From Halalkalibacter oceani (GTDB lineage Bacteria > Bacillota > Bacilli > Bacillales > Bacillaceae_D), in the NCBI RefSeq assembly GCF_040544555.1, contig NZ_JBEPKD010000015.1, positions 1-64,000 of the forward strand: 64,000 nucleotides of DNA, in the 5' to 3' direction. This document shows positions 1 to 7,453 of the stretch, one piece after another. The translations under genes were made by a program, and so were the position numbers. The notes under the pieces were generated by a model, which saw only the letters and a list, made by a program, of their open reading frames with translations, had not been told where the DNA came from and searched no databases. Positions within the stretch are counted from its first letter, which is position 1. Each line of letters opens with the position of its first letter.

Positions 1-807
1 GGGAATGGTTACGATTGGCGAATCGAGTATATCCATTATTTCCTGAATACGTTTATCGACTTTTTTTATTTGCTTTTCATACAAATCGAGCTGTTCGATC
101 GTCTGAATTAATTCTAATTCTGTCACTTCAGAACAGTAGCCAACGCTTTCCTTTGCTAGTTGTTGGAGGGTAGAGGCCGACAATTGGCTGGAATTTCCCC
201 CTAGCAGGGAAGAAAGGGTCTTTGAATGAGCTGCGGCGATTTTCTTTGGACTTGGATAGTTCTTTAGAATCTTTATCATATAAGCAGAATGTCTGACTTT
301 CCCATATGTCGCCAACTCAGGGAAGCTTTTTTCCAGTATCCGCGTATATTGGGTTTTTAGAAAAGATTGGTGTTTTCCAAGTCTTCGTCTATGCCGTGTT
401 AATTCTTTCAGTTCAACAGAAATCTGGTTTCGTTTTTTTTCTCGTTTTTCCCCATCCACCATCAGCTTTTTGGCAATCACTAAGGCATCCATTTTATCCG
501 TTTTTGTTTTTCTCAAGGTATGGGCCTTAGAAAATTCTTTGATTAAGAGAGGATTATAACAATAAGTGGAGTACCCATGCTTCTCTAAAAATTGGAGAAG
601 GGGAAGAGAATAGTGGCCTGTATCTTCCATCGCGACTTGGCATTCTTGTGCTGTCTCTGTTTGAAGATGGCTAAGGATGTCATGGAGTGTTTGAAATCCT
701 GCATAATTATTGGGGATAGCCAAGTTGTCTTGATAGACGTTCCCTTCCTCATCAAGAATGGCCACCTGATGTTTCTGTTTCGCTACGTCGATCCCTGCAT
801 AAATCAT
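1..807 (-). CDS. IS110-family transposase, partial (C-terminus outside window)
   Basis: The reverse strand is open from an ATG at 807 to the window edge (269 codons). The N-terminus MIYAGIDVAKQKHQVAILDE is the RuvC-like DEDD start of IS110 transposases (first Asp in GIDVAK). Further DEDD-type context follows in the MEDTGHYS and KTDKMDALVIA segments, as the family expects. The frame leaves the window at SPIVTIP, where the C-terminal Transposase_20 domain (usually TIPGIG) begins, so the catalytic serine part is not seen. A GAAGGGA ribosome site precedes the ATG. IS110 enzymes move the element by a circular intermediate, guided in studied members by a bridge RNA from the noncoding end. Intactness cannot be judged. 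Confidence 0.9.
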   Translation of the reverse strand, partial: MIYAGIDVAKQKHQVAILDEEGNVYQDNLAIPNNYAGFQTLHDILSHLQTETAQECQVAMEDTGHYSLPLLQFLEKHGYSTYCYNPLLIKEFSKAHTLRKTKTDKMDALVIAKKLMVDGEKREKKRNQISVELKELTRHRRRLGKHQSFLKTQYTRILEKSFPELATYGKVRHSAYMIKILKNYPSPKKIAAAHSKTLSSLLGGNSSQLSASTLQQLAKESVGYCSEVTELELIQTIEQLDLYEKQIKKVDKRIQEIMDILDSPIVTIP

Positions 808-1024
808 CGAAATCCCTTCTTTCTAAAAAAATACGCTGTGCTGTCAAGCCACGCACTCCTTGTCCTGTATCCTTGTGGAAATGAAACGTCTAGCGTTAAC
901 TAACTCATTAACAGTTAAACAAAGAGCTGTGGTTAGATTCTCTATAAAACCAGTTACTAAAAAGTACTGTAGGCTGGGCTACTAATCCACAGCGTTGCTT
1001 TTAGTATAGAAAACTATACTAAAA
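808..1024 (-). ncRNA. Candidate IS110 noncoding end / bridge RNA
   Basis: About 200 bases upstream of the transposase have no gene but clear secondary structure on the transposase strand. GCTGTGG(A)TTAG near 990 pairs with CTAACCACAGC near 930, giving an 11-bp stem with one bulge. Nested inside is CAGTACT-TTTT-AGTAACTG, with one bulged A. A second possible stem CCAC...GTGG lies near 855-880. A perfect hairpin TTTTAGTATAG-AAAA-CTATACTAAAA (999-1024) marks the outer side. In IS110-group elements the bridge RNA is encoded in this position. The structure is seen; the role is inferred. The exact element end was not located. Confidence 0.45.
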
Positions 1025-1027
1025 AAA

Positions 1028-1054
1028 GCACTAGAGGTAGCGAACCTCTTGTGC
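1028..1054. repeat. Small hairpin next to the IS110 end
   Basis: GCACTAGAGGT and ACCTCTTGTGC form an 11-bp stem with one mismatch. It lies between the IS110 end and the dispersed repeat. It may be part of either element or a terminator remnant. Confidence 0.35.
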
Positions 1055-1065
1055 TTAATATACAA

Positions 1066-1251
1066 GGCTGGGCAAAAGGTTTTTTTACCTTTTGCCCAGC
1101 CTCCAAGTAATGAGCGGAACCGTTGCCTGATTTTGAAAGCCTTGCTGCGAGCGGGTTTGTCGAAGTAAGGCGCGCACGCAACGTGCGGAGCCATTACTCT
1201 TGCGTGTGAAGCCATTACAAGTAGGTCCAAAGCTAGTTTTGTCTCAAGCTC
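1066..1251 (-). repeat. Dispersed intergenic repeat, copy 1
   Basis: On the reverse strand this unit starts GAGCTTGAGACAAAACTAGC, continues with CTTTGGACCTAC and AATGGCTTCACACGC, has a variable GC-rich hairpin in the middle (GGCTCCGCACGTTGCG region), then GGTTCCGCTCATTACTT. It ends in a perfect 15-bp hairpin, GGCTGGGCAAAAGGT / ACCTTTTGCCCAGCC (1066-1101). The second copy is at 5787-5950. The terminal hairpin with its T tract could also act as a terminator. There is no coding potential beyond short chance frames. Confidence 0.75.
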
Positions 1252-1256
1252 TTATT

Positions 1257-1679
1257 TTAATGGTCTTCATTTCTTTTTTGAATTTCACGCAGCTGCTTGA
1301 CCCGTCCTTCACTTTCCTGAAAGTATTGGACAAGATCACCGATCCGGTCAATCGCATCCCAGCTCAGATGATGTTCAATCCCTTCGACGTCCCGGTAAAT
1401 ATGAGTGTTATCCACTCCGATCAAACGTAAGAAATCCTCAAGAAGCTCATGGCGGTAGACTAATCTTTTCCCGACCTTCTTCCCTTTCGCTGTCAGGATC
1501 AGGCCTCTGTACCGCTCATATATTAAATAATCACTTTTATCAAGCTTCTGAACCATTTTCGTAACCGATGAAGGATGGACTTCTAATGCCTCGGCGATAT
1601 CGGAGACACGGGCATAGCCCTTCTCCTCTATTAAAATATAAATGCGTTCTAAATAATCTTCCATACTAGGTGTTGGCAT
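1257..1679 (-). CDS. mntR: Manganese-responsive regulator MntR
   Basis: A 140-residue DtxR/MntR-family dimeric repressor that senses Mn(II) in the cytosol and in B. subtilis represses manganese uptake genes. The sequence is near-identical in pattern to B. subtilis MntR: MPTPSMEDYLERIY, the winged helix with HPSSVTKMVQKLDK as recognition region, and the metal-site region HELLEDFL / EGIEHHLS containing the conserved Glu and His ligands. The ATG at 1679 is chosen because GGAGGAGACTT sits just before it; an upstream in-frame ATG at 1703 has no such site. It is flanked by the dispersed repeat and by nrdJ, matching the yqhN position in B. subtilis. Confidence 0.95.
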   Translation of the reverse strand: MPTPSMEDYLERIYILIEEKGYARVSDIAEALEVHPSSVTKMVQKLDKSDYLIYERYRGLILTAKGKKVGKRLVYRHELLEDFLRLIGVDNTHIYRDVEGIEHHLSWDAIDRIGDLVQYFQESEGRVKQLREIQKRNEDH

Positions 1680-1899
1680 AAGTCTCCTCCATTTTGCAGC
1701 CATTCATCGTACTCGTGCGTTTTCTTCATACATAAGCATTTTTATTTTACTACAAACTATAGGAGCAGGACAATGTCGCCGTGGAAATTCATGTAAAACG
1801 ATTCCATCTTTGCGTTAACGATTGTCGCTTGCCTTGCCGGCTAGCCCTGCTTAGAAGCAATGTACGAAGCTTGGCCCCTGGCTATGTTGTAAACCTTGC

Positions 1900-1945
1900 A
1901 AAACAAAAGCCCGGGAAAAGGTGAAAACCAGCCTTTTCCCGGGCC
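1900..1945 (-). terminator. Intrinsic terminator of nrdJ
   Basis: GCCCGGGAAAAGG (1909-1921) pairs with CCTTTTCCCGGGC (1932-1944). Read on the reverse strand it is followed by TTTTGTTTTG, just past the nrdJ stop. Confidence 0.85.
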
Positions 1946-1956
1946 TGATGTTACGT

Positions 1957-4515
1957 TTATAGTCCACACTTCAGCTGAGCGCCGCAGCTTGTACACGTAT
2001 TGCAGCCGCCTAAGTCTTCAACCGTACCTTCACGGCAGACCGGGCATGTATTGCCGACCTCTGAACCGATCGTCACATTCGTTGATCTTAGATCAGCGAC
2101 CGTATTAACAAGAACAACCTTTTGCTCCTTCGCAGGAGCCGGAGTTTCTTCCTCTTCATCAAAACGGTTATCCTCCGCTTTTAAGGAAAGCACTTGCGCG
2201 TCACGGCTGCCATCAACATAAACCGTTCCGCCTTTGGCGCCACCGCGGTACAGACGCTCATAAACAGCCTGAACCTGTTCCACCGTATAGCCTCTTGGCG
2301 CGTTGACTGTCTTCGATAAAGAGCTGTCTACCCAGCGCTGAATAATGCATTGAACATCGGCGTGAGCTTCCGGAGACAGTTCCATCGTCGAGATGAACCA
2401 TTCTGGCAAATGATTCGGATCAGCATCCGGATTCGCCTTCAAATACTCTTCGACAATTTCCGCTTTCACCTCGATGAATTTCCCGAGACGGCCGCTGCGG
2501 AAATAGGAGAAGGAGAAATATGGCTCCAGACCGGTAGAGACGCCAACCATCGTCCCCGTACTTCCTGTCGGGGCAACCGTTAGGAGGTGGGAATTGCGGA
2601 TGCCGTGCTCCAACACGCCCTGACGAATATCCTCAGGCATTTCCTTCATGTAGCCTGTATTGATAAAAGCATGGCGCAGCTGTTGTGTTTCTTCTTCCGT
2701 CTTGCCTACCAGGAACGGGAAGCTGCCTTTTTCTTTCGCCAGCTCAATGCTTGTCCGGTAAGCGGTTGTTGCAATTGTTTCAAATACTTGATCGACAAGC
2801 TTGTTTCCTTCCTCTGAGCCATAGACCGTCTCACAATAGATCAGCAGGTCATGCAGCCCCATCACGCCAAGTCCGACGCGACGCTCTCCTTTCGCCTGCT
2901 TCGTGTTCTCCTCAAGGAAGTAAGGTGTCGCGTCAATGACATTGTCCTGCATCCGCACGCCGACTTCAACAGTGCGCTTCAATTTCGCAAAATCAATCCG
3001 CTTCGCCTTCTTATCGGCCATTTCGGCAAGGTTGATCGCAGCGAGATTACAAACAGAGTAAGGCGCAAGCGGCTGCTCGCCGCAAGGGTTCGTCGCAACA
3101 ACGCTTTGTCCGTACGCTTTCGCATTCGTTTTGTCATTTGCATTGTCGATAAAGAAAATTCCCGGCTCCGCGCTATATGTCGCACAAATATTAATCAAGT
3201 TCCATAATTCTTTCGCGCGAATCGTCCGGTACGTACGAACGGCATAGCCGCGCGCTTCCCATTCACGGACATCGCCGATCGTATGCCACAGTTCATTATA
3301 GGCGCGCATCTCCGCCTCATCGTAATTTTCAACATCCGGGAAGCGAAGCTGATATTCCTCGTCCTTCTCAACAGCTTCCATAAATTCCTTCGTCAAGCAG
3401 ACGGAAATATTCGCCCCGGTCAGAAACTCCGGATTGTTGACCGAATAATGTCCGCCAATGCGCAGCTTTTCTTCGGCATCCTTAATCACTTTCGGATCAA
3501 AGCCGCCCTGGCCCTCAATCGTTTTATAATTGACAATCCCCTGATACATCGATTCTTCAACCGGCGTCAGCGGAGTAAAAGCAAGCTTGTCCTTTACGAG
3601 CTTTTTGATTTGATCATCGGCTGTCTGCTCAAGGAGAAAGCGTAAAATCCGCGGATTTTGCATCTTGGAAATAATGAACTCCAGCACATCCGGATGCCAG
3701 TCAGCGAGCATGATCATTTGCGCCCCGCGTCTTGATCCACCCTGTTCGACAAGATGCGTCAGCTTGGCGATATCATCAAGCCAGGAAACCGATCCTGACG
3801 ATTTCCCGTTTACTCCTCTTGCCAGCGTATTGCGTGGACGAAGCGTCGAGCCATTCGTGCCGACACCGCCGCCGCGGCTCATAATTTCCATTACCTGCTT
3901 GCGGTGTTCCGAAATCCCTTCACGCGAATCTTGAACGAAAGGCATCACGTAGCAGTTAAAATACGTTACATCCGTTTCCGCCCCCGCCCCGTAGAGCACT
4001 CTTCCCGCCGGAATAAAGTTCATCGCCACAAGCTGCTCATAAAATTGCTCAAATGCTTCCTGGCGCTTTTCCGGAGTCGTTTCAACCGACGCCAAACCTG
4101 TTGCATTCCGCTTGGCAATTTGTTCGTAATACAGCTCAAGCGGCTTCTCAATCGTATCGAGAGAACGAACGACGATTCCACTTTCTGCTTCCTCGCCCTC
4201 AAGCGAGCCGCGGAAATCTTCATCGACCAAAACCTTTGCCTGATTTTGCGCGCGATCCAATTCAATCACAAAGCCATAGCCTCTCGCCGGAAATTTAGGA
4301 TCTGCCTTCACCGTCAATACGACGAAGTCCCCTTCCTTGAGTGTCTTTTTCTCGGTATCTTTAAAGGTATACCGATCGAGCATCACCAATCTCGACACAC
4401 CTTTTTTTGTAATATGCATATCCTCTGTGATCGGATGCACCTGCGCAAATTGGGCGATATCTTCATTTAAACGTGCAACATTAACACGCATTGCGTTCGA
4501 CATCGTCATCGCCAT
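1957..4515 (-). CDS. nrdJ: Adenosylcobalamin-dependent ribonucleotide reductase (class II)
   Basis: An 852-residue class II reductase that reduces ribonucleotides to deoxyribonucleotides with a cobalamin-derived thiyl radical. An N-terminal extension (1-140) precedes the ten-stranded barrel. Seen are FNCYVMPF (redox Cys), RGGGVGTNGSTLRPRN, NPCGEQPLAPYSVCNL near residue 475 (active-site Asn, Cys, Glu), APTGSTGTMVGVSTGLEP, and a C-terminal Cys-rich tail (CPVC, CNTCTSCG, LKCGL) that probably re-reduces the active site or binds zinc. The start has AGGAGGAGAGG upstream. Two NrdR boxes lie about 120-150 bp upstream. It is absent from B. subtilis at this site but common in alkaliphilic and soil Bacillaceae. 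Confidence 0.93.
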   Translation of the reverse strand: MAMTMSNAMRVNVARLNEDIAQFAQVHPITEDMHITKKGVSRLVMLDRYTFKDTEKKTLKEGDFVVLTVKADPKFPARGYGFVIELDRAQNQAKVLVDEDFRGSLEGEEAESGIVVRSLDTIEKPLELYYEQIAKRNATGLASVETTPEKRQEAFEQFYEQLVAMNFIPAGRVLYGAGAETDVTYFNCYVMPFVQDSREGISEHRKQVMEIMSRGGGVGTNGSTLRPRNTLARGVNGKSSGSVSWLDDIAKLTHLVEQGGSRRGAQMIMLADWHPDVLEFIISKMQNPRILRFLLEQTADDQIKKLVKDKLAFTPLTPVEESMYQGIVNYKTIEGQGGFDPKVIKDAEEKLRIGGHYSVNNPEFLTGANISVCLTKEFMEAVEKDEEYQLRFPDVENYDEAEMRAYNELWHTIGDVREWEARGYAVRTYRTIRAKELWNLINICATYSAEPGIFFIDNANDKTNAKAYGQSVVATNPCGEQPLAPYSVCNLAAINLAEMADKKAKRIDFAKLKRTVEVGVRMQDNVIDATPYFLEENTKQAKGERRVGLGVMGLHDLLIYCETVYGSEEGNKLVDQVFETIATTAYRTSIELAKEKGSFPFLVGKTEEETQQLRHAFINTGYMKEMPEDIRQGVLEHGIRNSHLLTVAPTGSTGTMVGVSTGLEPYFSFSYFRSGRLGKFIEVKAEIVEEYLKANPDADPNHLPEWFISTMELSPEAHADVQCIIQRWVDSSLSKTVNAPRGYTVEQVQAVYERLYRGGAKGGTVYVDGSRDAQVLSLKAEDNRFDEEEETPAPAKEQKVVLVNTVADLRSTNVTIGSEVGNTCPVCREGTVEDLGGCNTCTSCGAQLKCGL

Positions 4516-4626
4516 TTCGCCTCTCCTCCTCTTTCATTCGCTATTCATTACCTGTTAAGTATTTCATTGCGTCTTTTCTTGTTGTTTTTTATATCATGGG
4601 TAAGCTTACCACATATCTCTACCCTT

Positions 4627-4675
4627 ATTCAATATATTGTACTCCCTTTTTTATGAATCACACTATATATAGTAA
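4627..4675 (-). promoter_or_regulatory. Paired NrdR boxes upstream of nrdJ
   Basis: CAATATATTG (4630-4639) and CTATATATAG (4663-4672) both match the palindromic NrdR core CWATATATWG. Their centres are 33 bp apart, about three helical turns, as expected for cooperative binding of the NrdR repressor. They lie 110-160 bp upstream of the nrdJ start, so nrdJ is probably repressed by NrdR when deoxyribonucleotides are abundant. nrdR itself is not in the window. Confidence 0.75.
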
Positions 4676-4855
4676 TCATTTTAATCCAAGCGAAAAATGT
4701 CAACTGAGAAAAGGGATAAAAAGAGCAGCAAAAATGAGTTTCCGAAAAAAAAACCGATATTTTCGAGCTAAATTGAACCATTTTGTCTCTTGCCAGAATG
4801 AAGATGGTTTCGAACTGGCTGTCGTTCGCTTCATTGCCCAATTTCAGCAAAAGCA

Positions 4856-4884
4856 TTGACAAAATTTTTTTCTAATGTTCATAT
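4856..4884 (+). promoter_or_regulatory. Possible SigA promoter of dat
   Basis: TTGACA (4856-4861) is followed after 17 bases by TCATAT, a weak -10 match. It is placed 33-60 bp upstream of the dat start. The rest of 4,680-4,855 shows no gene. Confidence 0.4.
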
Positions 4885-4916
4885 GTTGTTATCCAGATTT
4901 AGATGGGGGAATAAAC

Positions 4917-5756
4917 ATGACTTACATTCTGCAAAATGCTGATTTAGTACGGAAAGAAACGGCACATCTTCATATTGATGACCGCGGCTATTACTTCGGT
5001 GACGGGATTTATGAAGTGATCCGCGTGTATGAAGGCGTGCCCTTTGCCAAGGAAGCACATCTTAACCGTCTGGAAGAAAGCAGCGCGAAAATTGATATGA
5101 CACTGCCCTATTCCGGACAGGAACTGATTGACCTGCTCGATAAACTAATCGCGGCCAACGAGCTCGTTAATGGCCTTGTTTACTTACAGGTGACCCGGGG
5201 CATAGAACCACGAAATCATCTTTATACCAAAAATTGCAAGCCGGTTCTTACCGCCTTTACCCAGCCGTTGCCAAAAAAAGCGGCTGCTCCAAGCGCAGCG
5301 GTCCATGTCTGGCTTACGGACGATATTCGCTGGCTTCGCTGTGATATAAAAACGATCAACCTCCTTGGGAATATTATCGCCAAAAAGGAGGCCGCTGATC
5401 AGCAATGCCAGGAAGCGATCATGCAGCGTGACGGTTTTATCACCGAAGGCTCTTCCTCTAATCTCTTTCTCGTGAAGGACAAGGTTCTCTATACCCACCC
5501 GGCGACCAACCTGATCTTAAACGGCATCACGCGCCAGGTCGTGATCGATCTTGCCAAACAAAATGGTTATGAAGTTGTTGAGGAACCGTTTCCGGTTGAC
5601 GTGCTTGAGCATGCCGACGAGGCATTTTTAACAAGTACAACAATGGAAATCGCCGCGATCAGCCAAATCAAAGGCCAGCTGAGCACGTCCTATGTACCAG
5701 GACCCGTAACAAAAGACCTGCAGGAGAAATTCCGCCAGCTCCTGCCGCAAAAATAG
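4917..5756 (+). CDS. dat: D-amino acid aminotransferase
   Basis: A 279-residue fold-type IV PLP aminotransferase, the usual length of Bacillus D-alanine aminotransferase. It interconverts D-alanine and 2-oxoglutarate with pyruvate and D-glutamate, supplying D-amino acids for peptidoglycan. Seen are DDRGYYFGDGIYEVIRVY near the N-terminus, RWLRCDIKTINLLGN with the PLP lysine (IKT), and EGSSSNLF for the PLP phosphate. The ATG at 4917 follows GGGGGAATAAAC; a frame start 42 bases upstream lacks a ribosome site. A branched-chain aminotransferase or aminodeoxychorismate lyase is less likely because CDIK(T/S) is typical of D-AAT. It is transcribed opposite to nrdJ and lipM. Confidence 0.9.
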   Translation: MTYILQNADLVRKETAHLHIDDRGYYFGDGIYEVIRVYEGVPFAKEAHLNRLEESSAKIDMTLPYSGQELIDLLDKLIAANELVNGLVYLQVTRGIEPRNHLYTKNCKPVLTAFTQPLPKKAAAPSAAVHVWLTDDIRWLRCDIKTINLLGNIIAKKEAADQQCQEAIMQRDGFITEGSSSNLFLVKDKVLYTHPATNLILNGITRQVVIDLAKQNGYEVVEEPFPVDVLEHADEAFLTSTTMEIAAISQIKGQLSTSYVPGPVTKDLQEKFRQLLPQK

Positions 5757-5786
5757 TAAGAAATGCGCCAAAAGCCTTAGAAGAAG

Positions 5787-5950
5787 GAGCTTGAGACAAA
5801 ACTAGCTTTGGGCCTACTGGCAATGGCTTCACACGCCACAAGCCCGTTGTGAGAAACCCACTCACAACGGGCTTTAAAAGATCGTGGCGGTTCCGCTCAT
5901 TGCTTAGAGACTGGGCAAAAGGTAAAAAAACAACCTTTTGTCCCAGCCTC
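5787..5950 (+). repeat. Dispersed intergenic repeat, copy 2
   Basis: Same ends as the copy at 1066-1251 but in opposite orientation: GAGCTTGAGACAAAACTAGC at 5787, then CAATGGCTTCACACGC, a different central hairpin (AGCCCGTTGTGAG / CTCACAACGGGCT), GGTTCCGCTCATTGCTT, and CTGGGCAAAAGGT / ACCTTTTGTCCCAG at the end. It fills the gap between the convergent genes dat and lipM and probably terminates one or both. Confidence 0.75.
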
Positions 5951-5952
5951 CT

Positions 5953-6786
5953 TCACTTTCTGAAATTCCATTCATCTGTTTCATAGCGGTTGCGCGCAAT
6001 TTGTCTGACTTCCTCATCCTCTTCCTTCGATAACGTATAAGGTTCAAGCGTAATATTTAATCCTTTCTCAAAGCCTTTTCGAAAAGCCTGCTTCGCTTCT
6101 TCCATCGTCAACGGCTCACTGCGCAGCGCATTAATCGCCACCGCTTTATTGCGGAAGTTCCGCTGCATTCTTTCCCGGACCCGCTCGCTCGGATATTTGA
6201 AAAGATCAAACAGTTTATCCTCATCAATATCTAAAATGATCGAGCCGTGCTGCAAAATGACACCTTTCTGCCTCGTTTGCGCGCTGCCTGCCACTTTCCG
6301 TCCTTCCACAACGAGCTCATACCATGACGGCGCATCAAAGCAAACCGCCGAGCGCGGGTTTTTCAACGAGCTCAGTTCCTCTTCCGTCCGCGGAATGGAA
6401 AAATAGGCCTCAAGCCCGACATCGGTAAAGCCTTCCAATATCCCTTGTGAAATAACTCGGTACGCTTCTGTGACCGTCGCCGGCATATCCGGGTGCTCCT
6501 CTGAGACGATCACACTGTATGTAAGCTCCTGATCGTGGAGTACAGCGCGGCCTCCTGTCGGTCTGCGGACAAAGCCGAGTCCGTACTCGCGAACTTTATC
6601 TAAATGGATTTCCTTTTCCACCTTCTGAAAATAGCCGATCGATAACGTCGCCGGATCCCAGCCGTAAAAGCGGATCGTCGGCGGAATCCGCCCTTCGCTA
6701 TGCCATGTCAGCAATGCTTCGTCCAAAGCCATATTGTACGCCGGTGAACATGCGCCCGAGTCAATAAAACGCCATACTTCCTTCAT
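5953..6786 (-). CDS. lipM: Octanoyltransferase LipM
   Basis: A 277-residue BPL/LplA/LipB-fold octanoyl-ACP:protein octanoyltransferase. In B. subtilis LipM loads octanoate onto GcvH, from which it is passed to other lipoyl domains. Residues match B. subtilis LipM closely: RRPTGGRAVLHDQELTYSV, the catalytic Cys in SAVCFDAPSWYE (about residue 150), and GRKVAGSAQTRQKGVILQHGS. Its position beside the glycine-cleavage genes fits its role in lipoylating GcvH. A lipoate ligase LplJ is excluded by the conserved Cys motif. Confidence 0.93.
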   Translation of the reverse strand: MKEVWRFIDSGACSPAYNMALDEALLTWHSEGRIPPTIRFYGWDPATLSIGYFQKVEKEIHLDKVREYGLGFVRRPTGGRAVLHDQELTYSVIVSEEHPDMPATVTEAYRVISQGILEGFTDVGLEAYFSIPRTEEELSSLKNPRSAVCFDAPSWYELVVEGRKVAGSAQTRQKGVILQHGSIILDIDEDKLFDLFKYPSERVRERMQRNFRNKAVAINALRSEPLTMEEAKQAFRKGFEKGLNITLEPYTLSKEEDEEVRQIARNRYETDEWNFRK

Positions 6787-6995
6787 TATGCATCGCTTCT
6801 TTCCATCTGAATGTCAACTTCATCATTTTAACAAAGACAGCCGTCATCGCCAAGCAGCTTGCCTCTATACTATTGATTGCAGAAATAGCTTATCCCCATT
6901 ATAATGAACAAAGGAAAAACCGACCGAGAGAAAGCTGATGGTTAGCCGCTTTTTTCTAGCAACATGGAAAACAAGTAAAGGGGTGTAGAGAGAAA

Positions 6996-7370
6996 TTGGA
7001 AATTTTATGGTTGATTCTTTTAGGGTTTTTAGCCGCCCTGCTTTTCCGGCGTTTTGTCAAACCCAAATATTTAAAAACCCTGACGCAAGAGGAATTCATT
7101 AAAGGGTACCGCAAAGCCCAATTAATTGATGTCCGCGAACCACGGGAATATGAGGGCGGTCATATACTTGGAGCAAGAAATATCCCGATGTCCCAGCTCA
7201 AGCAGCGAATGAACGAGGTCCGCACCGACCAGCCTGTTTATTTGTATTGCCAATCAGGGGCAAGAAGCCAGCAGGCCGCCCAAATTCTGAAAAAGAAACG
7301 CGGCGTTGAAGACCTTTATCAGCTAAAAGGCGGCTTCAAAAAATGGACAGGCAAAATCAAGAAAAAATAA
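6996..7370 (+). CDS. yqhL: Membrane-anchored rhodanese-like protein YqhL
   Basis: A 124-residue protein with one N-terminal membrane helix (about 2-20) and a rhodanese domain from residue 28. LIDVREPREYEGGHI and the loop CQSGAR, with Cys about residue 86, are the sulfurtransferase signature. The start is TTG at 6996 after AAAGGGGTG; no ATG fits. It matches B. subtilis YqhL in size and in place between lipM and gcvPB. The substrate is unknown. Confidence 0.85.
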   Translation: MEILWLILLGFLAALLFRRFVKPKYLKTLTQEEFIKGYRKAQLIDVREPREYEGGHILGARNIPMSQLKQRMNEVRTDQPVYLYCQSGARSQQAAQILKKKRGVEDLYQLKGGFKKWTGKIKKK

Positions 7371-7424
7371 AGGAGATGTCTCAGAAGGTCTTTTTTCAGC
7401 CTTTTGAGCCATCTCCTTTTCTTG
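7371..7424. terminator. Bidirectional terminator between yqhL and gcvPB
   Basis: AAGGAGATG(T)CTCAGAAGG pairs with CCTTTTGAGCCATCTCCTT, flanked by T-rich tracts on both strands. It lies between two convergent genes. Confidence 0.8.
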
Positions 7425-7453
7425 TTCATTTCCGTTACGTGTTACTCCCCGCT

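Noticed and set aside
982..1430. Short frames on both strands around 1.0-1.4 kb
   Set aside because: They translate the dispersed repeat and the reverse of mntR; the same peptide appears from the second repeat copy at 5.7-5.9 kb, showing it is noncoding.
1957..4515. Intein in the ribonucleotide reductase
   Set aside because: The frame is continuous at normal family length; no intein block sequences were seen at the active-site motifs.
4491..4862. Forward and reverse frames between nrdJ and dat
   Set aside because: No ribosome sites, low-complexity translations, and the stretch holds the NrdR boxes and promoter.
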